Source: Gnetum montanum
Lineage: Eukaryota; Streptophyta; Gnetopsida; Gnetales; Gnetaceae
Reading direction: 5' to 3'
Assembly: GCA_015680685.1 (NCBI GenBank)
Contig: MNCI01005010.1
Location: 432,509 to 496,508 of the forward strand
Length of the DNA: 64,000 nucleotides
This document shows, piece by piece, positions 57,276 to 64,000 of this stretch. Positions within the stretch are counted from its first letter, which is position 1. Each line of letters begins with the position of its first letter. The notes beneath the pieces were generated by a model. The model was not told the origin of the DNA. It did no database searches and saw nothing but the letters and a program-made list of their open reading frames with translations. Made by a program: the position numbers and the translations under genes.

Positions 57276-60200
57276 AAACTTCAAGAATAGTTATAGGCTT
57301 TTTCATGTTTAATGATAATTTCAAAAAATGGAGAATGATTTCTTGATGAGACATGCCAATTATATCATAATAGATAAGTAGATTCAACTGTAAAAATTGA
57401 TGAAATCTTAATTTTATACTCTATTGAAGCTATGGTTGTACCATTGAAATTATCCAACATTAAATTAGAAATAGTCATGTTATCTATTGATTTCAGTATA
57501 GAAATAAGGAATCTTTTGATGGATAGAACATATGGGAATAAGAATGAGTTTGAATCCTTACCTTTGACTAAAAATACATATTTAAAAATAGAAACTTGCC
57601 ATATTTACCCCACAAAGTACTTTAACTAAATATCAATTTATGCAACAAGAGGAAGCATTATCCTAAGTTGAAGGTATTGAATGAATATGGCTTATCTTCT
57701 TCTCTTAAATATAGAAAGAAGGTTCCAAGAGAAAGAATCAAGAAAACTCATGCTATTTTTTTCTAATTAAGAAACACTACAAGAGAATAGAAATAGTTGG
57801 GTACATAAATAACACTATAAAAAAAGTCGAAAATGCATCCTATGTAGAAATGATTAAGCCTATTTCTACAAGAAAATATCTATTAATGACACTGCTAGGC
57901 ATAAAAGCAACAATCACTACCACATTAGTAATAGTTGTCAAATCTACACTCATAGTTATAATCCCAACAATAGGAATTAGTGGTGTAGATCCTAGCATAT
58001 CTATTCCTATAAGAAAACTTGAGAGTATATAGAATAACTATGAGCCATTTGCAAGAATTATCAAAAGCTATTATTTGGAGATTAATAGAGTTGAAAAACC
58101 TATTCAAAGTAATAAGGAATGAGTAAAAAATTTGCATGAATTTTGTACTTGAGAAACTCTTAATTAATATCACAAGAGATTATTGGATTACCCAAATCTC
58201 TAAAAATGCTACCACATTCTAAGTAATTCTTAAATTTGGAGAAAGAACCATAGTACTAGTAATGTCTCATGAAAGAGAATAAAGAGTTGCAAAGCTTATT
58301 ATAGGTCATACCAAAAAGGCTTTTAATATGTCTATTGTGCCTCCTATAAATTTTATTAAATTGTAATATTTTCAAGTGGTAATTAATTTTTTTAAAAAAT
58401 AAAGGAGAAATAATTAAAGGAAACCAAAATGGGGATGTTCTAGATAGACTAGTGCAAACAGGATAATTTATTCAAGATGTCTTTGATATTCGTGAGGGTA
58501 TCTAAACAATCTAGTATAAGTTAATTTTCATAAAATAGAATATGGTATTAGTAGAGTTTGAACTATAATTGTATAGTTGAGGATCCAAATATTGCTAAAT
58601 AAAATAACCCAACTCTGTGCATAGCTTTAGGATCCTACAAGATTTATTACTCTAGAATTACTACGACAATTCATAATTGAGGAATCTAATTACCTTGTGG
58701 CTAAAGAATAACAATTGAGAACAAAGCGTGAGCAAGCTAGATGACATGCATCAACGAAAGATGCAAGAATACATGTACATCAAAAAATCATCACCATGCT
58801 AGAAAAAGAAAATAAAGATCTTATTGTTATAAGACTAAAGGCTAGCTAAGGTTGCTAAAGAAAAGGATCACTTCTCCATCTAAATCCTCCTCATCATAAC
58901 AAATTGAATTAAAAGTACAAAAGCATAAAGAAAATCAATCCTAATTCTGAATAGGGAATAGAACACTCACTAAGAAATACAAACTATTTAGGCATTTCTA
59001 ATCTAAATATAAAACTAAAAACTCCAAATACTAAAATATAATATATAATACAACAAATAATCCCTAGGTGATGGGGAGACATGCCTAAGTCATTGAATGA
59101 ATCCAAAGAATGGTCTAAAGCCAAGAAAGGTATTACTAAATAATGATTCTAAGGTGGTCAAAATGCTAAGGCTAAAATTAGAGGTTCTAATGTCTAATTG
59201 AAAAATGTAGAAAAATGAAAAAACAAAAAACAAAGGATCTAAGCTCCTAAAGACTATTCTAAGTTGCTAAAATCCTAAAAATGTCATTAATTAATGTTTT
59301 TATATTTTCATATAGATATTTTCGGAAGTTTTAGAATCTTTTACTTTTTTTGTTTTCTTAGTTTTTCTTTACTTGGAGGCTAGGTATTACTTTATAAAAG
59401 TTACTTCATTTTACATGTCGCATTAGATGTTGATGTTAACATGCATCATGACTTGCATCGTGACTCATGTTAAAGATCTTGATAGAGAGTGAAGGGTACC
59501 TCAAGATCCACTTCAATGAGTTAAGAAACTTTATCTTTATAACCATCACCATCTACCATTGTTTTGAAAATAAAAAATGCAAATTATAGCTTAAATTGTA
59601 GATTTATAGCCAAACATTTCAAAAAATTAAAAAAAATTAAAAATAGGTAAAATGAATTCAAAACATTATCTAACATCCCATGCATGATAATAAATCTTAG
59701 AAAAATATTAGAACTAAAAAATATAACTAAAGTAATCAAATCTAAATATCAAGCATTTCATCAAACAACTATTGAACAAATAGAGATCATTCAAAACAAA
59801 TATGCATAAAACAAAAATACCAAAACTCTATAAAGTAGAATGATGTACCAATTTTACCCTACTAGAAATGACAATGCTCCCAAATAGCCTCCAAACCCTA
59901 GGAGAAACTATAGGTTAACGATAAGAGCTAATGAAAACTTAAAACAAGGTCTAAAACTAAGAGCTTATCAAGGCTCTAGTTGATAATGTAGATATAGATA
60001 TAATTCCTCTCCAAACCAACAAGATCTCCCACTTTAGTTCTATCTCCTAGATATTGGCAAAGTGATTGGATAATTTGTTATAGAATGGCTATCAAGTATT
60101 AGTACTTGCAAGAATATGGCAAGGTTGGGCAAAATGGTAATATATTGGAAAGATTAAAATAAGATAAAAAATTTCTTAAAAATAAATAAAAATAGTATAT

Positions 60201-60746
60201 TATCATGGGCTAGTGCTCAACACTAACCTAATAGGTACCTCACCTAAGATCAGCTATTAGCGATGTTTAAGCCCAAATAATAACAAGGTCTAAGGTCAAA
60301 CCATAACAACCCAACGAATTGGCATAGGATCCTTAAAACATAAGCTAAAAATATAAAAACTAAAGTGAAAATAAATATTAATTTACAAAAAATAAAAAGT
60401 AATCGAAACAAACCAAAGTAGTATCCCATGTGGTAATGACCTACCCAATGCTTGATACATGTTAACTCAAAACTTTAACAAAAGATATTAGTACACATAT
60501 GCTAAATTAAAAGAAAAATATAAAATACTAAAAAAATTTAAAAATAATAAAAATAAATTAAATTAAATTAAAATAAATTTAGAGAAAATTAAAATACAAA
60601 AAGATCAAGTCATCTACGAAGGAAATAACAATGCACATAACTCAAACAATAGAAGCATAAACAATAAAATAAAAAGTGTAATAAAGCACAAGACATAGGC
60701 TAGGAAATAGGAAATTAAGGGTTTAAATCACAAACATATTAAGGGG
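57276..60746. other. AT-rich sequence without recognisable genes
   Basis: No retroelement domain or gene was identified. A plus-strand open stretch of 60 residues (57850-58032) rich in Ile/Thr/Val has no recognisable motif. From about 59000 onward the sequence is dominated by A-rich low-complexity stretches (for example 60530-60600). Confidence 0.4.
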
Positions 60747-61870
60747 TTAGTAGTATTTAATTAGGGGTGTTTTACATATGGCATTATTTGGACCTTCGTC
60801 AATCCAATGCATCAAGTACTTATGCATCTTCTTGTTTCTTGTGCTTCTTATCTCTCTTTCTTGTAAAATAATTGGCTTCCTTGATGATTTCACTAGATTT
60901 TTCCCTTCAATTACATTCTTGAGGACTTCAAGACTATCCTTCAAGTTTGGTGTAAAAACATTTCCATGTTATGGACTCAAATTTGAAACATAAAAAACAT
61001 AAGAAATAGGAAGATCATTAGGTAAATAAATCTTATCAACTTTTGGGTTGATCTTGACCTTAATTCTGAGTGAACCAATTTCCTTGGACTTGAGCTTATA
61101 TAAATATATATTCTTTTATCTTTCTTTACTGAAATAGATCCAAACATAATCGTCAATCTAAAATTCAACCTCTCTTTGATCTTTATTAGCCTTAGAAATT
61201 TCTTACTTAATTTTTTTCTCCAAGTAGATTTGACTTGTTGATGCAAGTGCTTCATTTGCTCAAAAAAATTAAAACTAAAATAGGCATAATCATTAAATTT
61301 ATTTAATTCATCTACCATATTTTGTGAAAAAGCCATAGTTTTCAACAAAAGGACTTTTATCAAAACTAGTGTGAAAATTATTCTAATAGAAAAATTTAAC
61401 ATGAATCAACATATTCTCTTATCTTTGTAACTTATCTCCACATAAGAATCTTAATATCTTTAACAATTATCTATTTACCATTCAATTTGTTAAAGTAATC
61501 TAATCTTCACATAAACATCTTAGTATGTTTCCATAAATAATGACAACTTTATTCCTAATAATTCTTAGAATGATCCCCAAAAATGACTAAAAAAGTTATC
61601 TTTATCACTCAAAAATGTTTAATGGAATCTCATGCAATTTCATAACATACTAAATGAGAAGCAGCATTACTTCTCCTACATTGAATAAAATGAGTCATCT
61701 TGATAAATCTATCTACAACAACAACGAGAGAATCATGACTAGATTTTATCTTTGAAATGCGTAAAGAAAGTCCAAAAACATACTTTCCCAAGAAGCATTT
61801 GGGATTGGCAAGGATAAATACTAACCTGCAACATCTTTCTAATCTTTTAACTTTTGTAAGATATAACATT
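60747..61870 (-). pseudogene. G3 integrase with chromodomain-like end
   Basis: Minus strand. The core has DSLVVVVDRFIKMTHFIQC (about 61670-61730). The C-terminal domain has MAFSQNMVDELNKFNDYAYF, then FEQMKHLHQQVKSTWRKKLS (about 61180-61340), and a later INPKVDKI-like piece. The tail contains ILQEREIRSTRNKKMHKYLM, then HWIDEGPNNAIC (60770-60880), a chromodomain-like strand with the Tyr and Trp of the family. Related to but distinct from G1/G2, with a different tail sequence. Multiple stops. Confidence 0.65.
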
Positions 61871-62049
61871 CTTTCAAAAATTTAATAAAATTCTTATAGA
61901 TAACTAAAAATAATAATTCTTGCTCACCAATTTTAAATTATTTGTTTTGCCCATATGCACAACCATATCACTATTATGCTCTCCTTTCAAAATCTTAACT
62001 TAAAATCATAATTATGAATATAAATTTTACCATCTTAGAAAAGAGTATT

Positions 62050-63506
62050 ATTTTTATATGATATTAATTTAATTTATTAGCCCTTATTAACAATGGAGAA
62101 TTCAATTCTTTATAAATATCATCAAATTTAGTATAATTAGCATACAAGTAATCAAAAGTCTCAAAACCTTTGACCTCAGTATAATAATGAGCAATATGAA
62201 TTCTAGATATAGCATCAGTAACAACATTTGACTTATCACTTCTATGTTTCAAAACAAAATAAAAATACTATAATTTCTTAACTCATTTCATATGCTTAGC
62301 ACTCAATTTCTTTTAAGAATTTAAAAATTGAAGTGCTCTATGACTAGTCAATAAAACATTTCAGATCCTAACAACTAATATCTCTAATTCTTGATGGCTT
62401 AAACTATTTGCTAAAATTCCTTATCATATATACTATACTTTTTCCTAGATTAATTTATTGTTTAGGAAAGAATATAATGAACTTAAGCTCTTGAGATAGC
62501 ACACCTCCAATAGCAAGTCCACTTGCATCAACCTCAACTTTAAAATGTTTGGAGATGTTTGGGATTGTTAAAACTAGAGCACTACAAATTTTCTCCTTCA
62601 ATGCTTGAAAAAAATTATCTTTTGATTCATCCCACAAAAATGCTAAATTCTTCTTCAAAAAAGATATCATAGGCCATGTCATTGAACTAAAGTTTCTAAT
62701 AAATCTTCTATATGAATCATCCAAACCAAAAAAAGATCTTACTTTTTCCACATACCTAGGTGATGATCATTTCTTGATTGTCTTGATATTTCTTGGCTCT
62801 ATCTTAATCCTATTCTTGAAGACAACCTGACATAAGTAGATAATTTTCTTCTTCATGAAATGATACTTTACATTAATCATGAATTGAGATTTATGTAACT
62901 TTGATTAAACTATTATCAAGTGCTATACATGCTCTTTCTCATTAGAACTTTAGACAAGAATATCATCAAAAACTAACATAACATTTTCTAATAAGATCTC
63001 TCAAAACATCATGCATAAGTCATGAGAACCTAGTTGGAGCATTGGTTATCCCAACATCTATAACAAACAATTCATCCAAATCATTAAGTATTTTGAATGT
63101 TTCTTTTCATTCATATCTAGTCTAATTCTAATTTGATGATAACCACATTTTAAATCAATCTTTAAAAATACTTTTAGCATTAACAAAAACATCAAGAATG
63201 TCATCCATTATAAGGATAGAAAATCTATTTAATACTAATCTTATTAACAATCCTAGAATCAATTCACATTCTCATTTCATTAGTATTTTTTTTTAGAATA
63301 AGAGTGGTTGGAATAGCACATGGAGATATAGATTCCTTAATAAAATCATTGAACACTAAATATCTTACTTTCATATGCAATTCCTTCCTCTAATGTTGAG
63401 TCATCTCATAATCTCTTTTATTTATAATGGTTGTTTCATGTATGAAATCAATTTTATGTTAGATGAAACTCATTAGTAGAAGCTCTTTCAATTTTCCTTT
63501 GAATAC
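62050..63506 (-). pseudogene. G3 RNase H and reverse transcriptase
   Basis: Minus strand. The RNase H end has MKHRSDKSNVVTDAISRIHI, then VKGFETFDYLYANY (62064-62252). The RT/RNase H connection has KVRSFFGLDDSYRRFIRNFS, then PMISFLKKNLAFLWDES, and FKVEVDASGLAIGGVLSQE (62455-62751). The RT palm is broken (about 62890-63300). Its start reads ISPCAIPTTLILKKNTNEMR with an upstream YEMTQHQRKEL-like piece (about 63260-63470). The frame is cut at 63506 by the following LTR-like insertion, so no protease or gag of G3 is in the window. Confidence 0.7.
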
Positions 63507-63515
63507 TGATGAGAC

Positions 63516-63592
63516 GCGATATGCACAAGTCGCGATATCGCATCCCCTGCGATATCACATCGTCCCCTGCGATATCTCATACGCGATATCGC
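63516..63592. promoter_or_regulatory. Cluster of five GCGATAT motifs upstream of a TATA box
   Basis: GCGATAT at 63516-63522, GCGATATCGC at 63532-63541, GCGATATC at 63549-63556 and 63569-63576, GCGATATCGC at 63583-63592. The middle two lie in a 20-base tandem (TCCCCTGCGATATC). The ten-base form is a perfect palindrome, suggesting sites for a dimeric DNA-binding protein. The motif was noticed nowhere else in the window. Confidence 0.8.
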
Positions 63593-63608
63593 GGTCCATC
63601 GCAATTTC

Positions 63609-63616
63609 TATAAATA
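63609..63616 (+). promoter_or_regulatory. TATA box
   Basis: TATAAATA, 16 bases downstream of the last GCGATATCGC. Sequence 25-35 bases downstream (about 63640) would be the expected start of transcription. Confidence 0.65.
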
Positions 63617-63860
63617 AGAGGCAGCACTCCCCTCATTTCTCATCCTAGGCTAGAAGTAGCGAAGCTTTGGCAGATTGATCACCCCAGAGATAGAATATTT
63701 TCCATATGCCCGTAGTAGGAGTCCCCCAAGTGAACGGTTCTTTATTCGAGCAGCTTTGTACCTGAACGCAAGTTGTGTATGGAAATAAAGATGAGCTTTG
63801 TGGATAAACCTTGCAGTACATGGATAGGTTTAATTAATGTTATTTATTGCTTTCCTAGTA

Positions 63861-63997
63861 ACGTGGCATGAGTACGACTTGGTTACGAGCATTGACGAAT
63901 GTGTACGGCTAGCCAAGGAATTGGCTACTTATCGCGATTAGATTCTCTCACCCTTACCTCCTAGAACGTGGGCCAAGTACGACTTGATTACGAGCAT
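63861..63997. repeat. Repeat of about 32 bases, period 105
   Basis: Copies 63861-63892 and 63966-63997 share ACGTGG, then AGTACGACTTG.TTACGAGCAT. The second copy abuts the window edge, so more units may follow. Confidence 0.85.
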
Positions 63998-64000
63998 CTA

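Larger units (their letters stand above)
63507..64000 (+). mobile_element. Start of an LTR-like insertion running off the window
   Basis: At 63507 the decayed G3 RT sequence changes sharply to sequence starting TGATGAGACGCG, visibly richer in G/C and CpG. It has a GCGATAT motif cluster (63516-63592), a TATA box 16 bases after the last motif, an AATAAA (63784-63789), and a repeat of about 32 bases. This is the arrangement of an LTR (U3 enhancer repeats, TATA, R, polyadenylation signal). The right end and any target duplication (left flank AATAC) lie outside the window, so the class is inferred. Confidence 0.5.

Noticed and set aside
57850-58032. Ile/Thr/Val-rich plus-strand frame considered as a pararetrovirus or retroelement piece
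   Set aside because: No domain motif or neighbouring viral or retroelement feature could be named.

Overview
The window is plant nuclear DNA from a large, repeat-filled genome. I infer a seed plant, most likely a conifer or another gymnosperm. The sequence is AT-rich, no intact protein-coding gene is visible, and almost everything recognisable is decayed LTR retrotransposon. The host-gene pieces are plant-type: an RD19/cathepsin F-like papain-family protease and an F-box protein resembling Arabidopsis At4g00755. Species assignment is inference. All coding regions carry stops or frameshifts, so nearly every entry is a pseudogene.

Layout. (1) 130-590 is a plus-strand gypsy reverse transcriptase remnant, followed by a dispersed repeat (640-1030) with a second copy at 45945-46335. 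(2) About 1856-31110 is a nested stack. The outer host is a minus-strand Tat/Ogre-like Ty3/gypsy element (T1). Its RNase H is split by a chromovirus-like gypsy element (G1, 3423-18933, minus). Its gag is split by another Tat-like element (T2, 21892-31008, minus). G1 is itself interrupted twice: in RNase H by a Ty1/copia element with a perfect 5-bp target duplication (5584-11839), and in gag by a 3454-bp insertion (14138-17591). The second insertion begins TGTTGG, ends CCAACA, is flanked by ATTAG/GTTAG and carries pieces of two host genes. (3) 32280-33650 has an 88-bp tandem duplication and a stretch that looks low-copy. (4) An array of short repeats (33960-34232 and 38996-39640) is split by a gag-only gypsy derivative with 0.76-kb LTRs (34233-38995). 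(5) 41040-42230 is a LINE C-terminal remnant, and 42277-45658 a 5'-truncated G-family copy. (6) 50832-57275 is a full-length but dead G-family element (G2). (7) 60747-63506 is a minus G-related pol (G3), cut at 63507 by the start of another LTR-like sequence that runs off the window and carries a cluster of GCGATAT(CGC) motifs.

How the parts relate. Insertion order can be read from reading frames that join across each insertion and from decay of the target duplications: copia 5/5 bases match, the gene-bearing insertion 4/5, G1 4/5, T2 3/5. Two observations go beyond ordinary repeat annotation. One is the gene-carrying mobile segment. The other is a short motif, AGACATCT/AGATGTCT, clustered in the LTRs of three different retrotransposon families.
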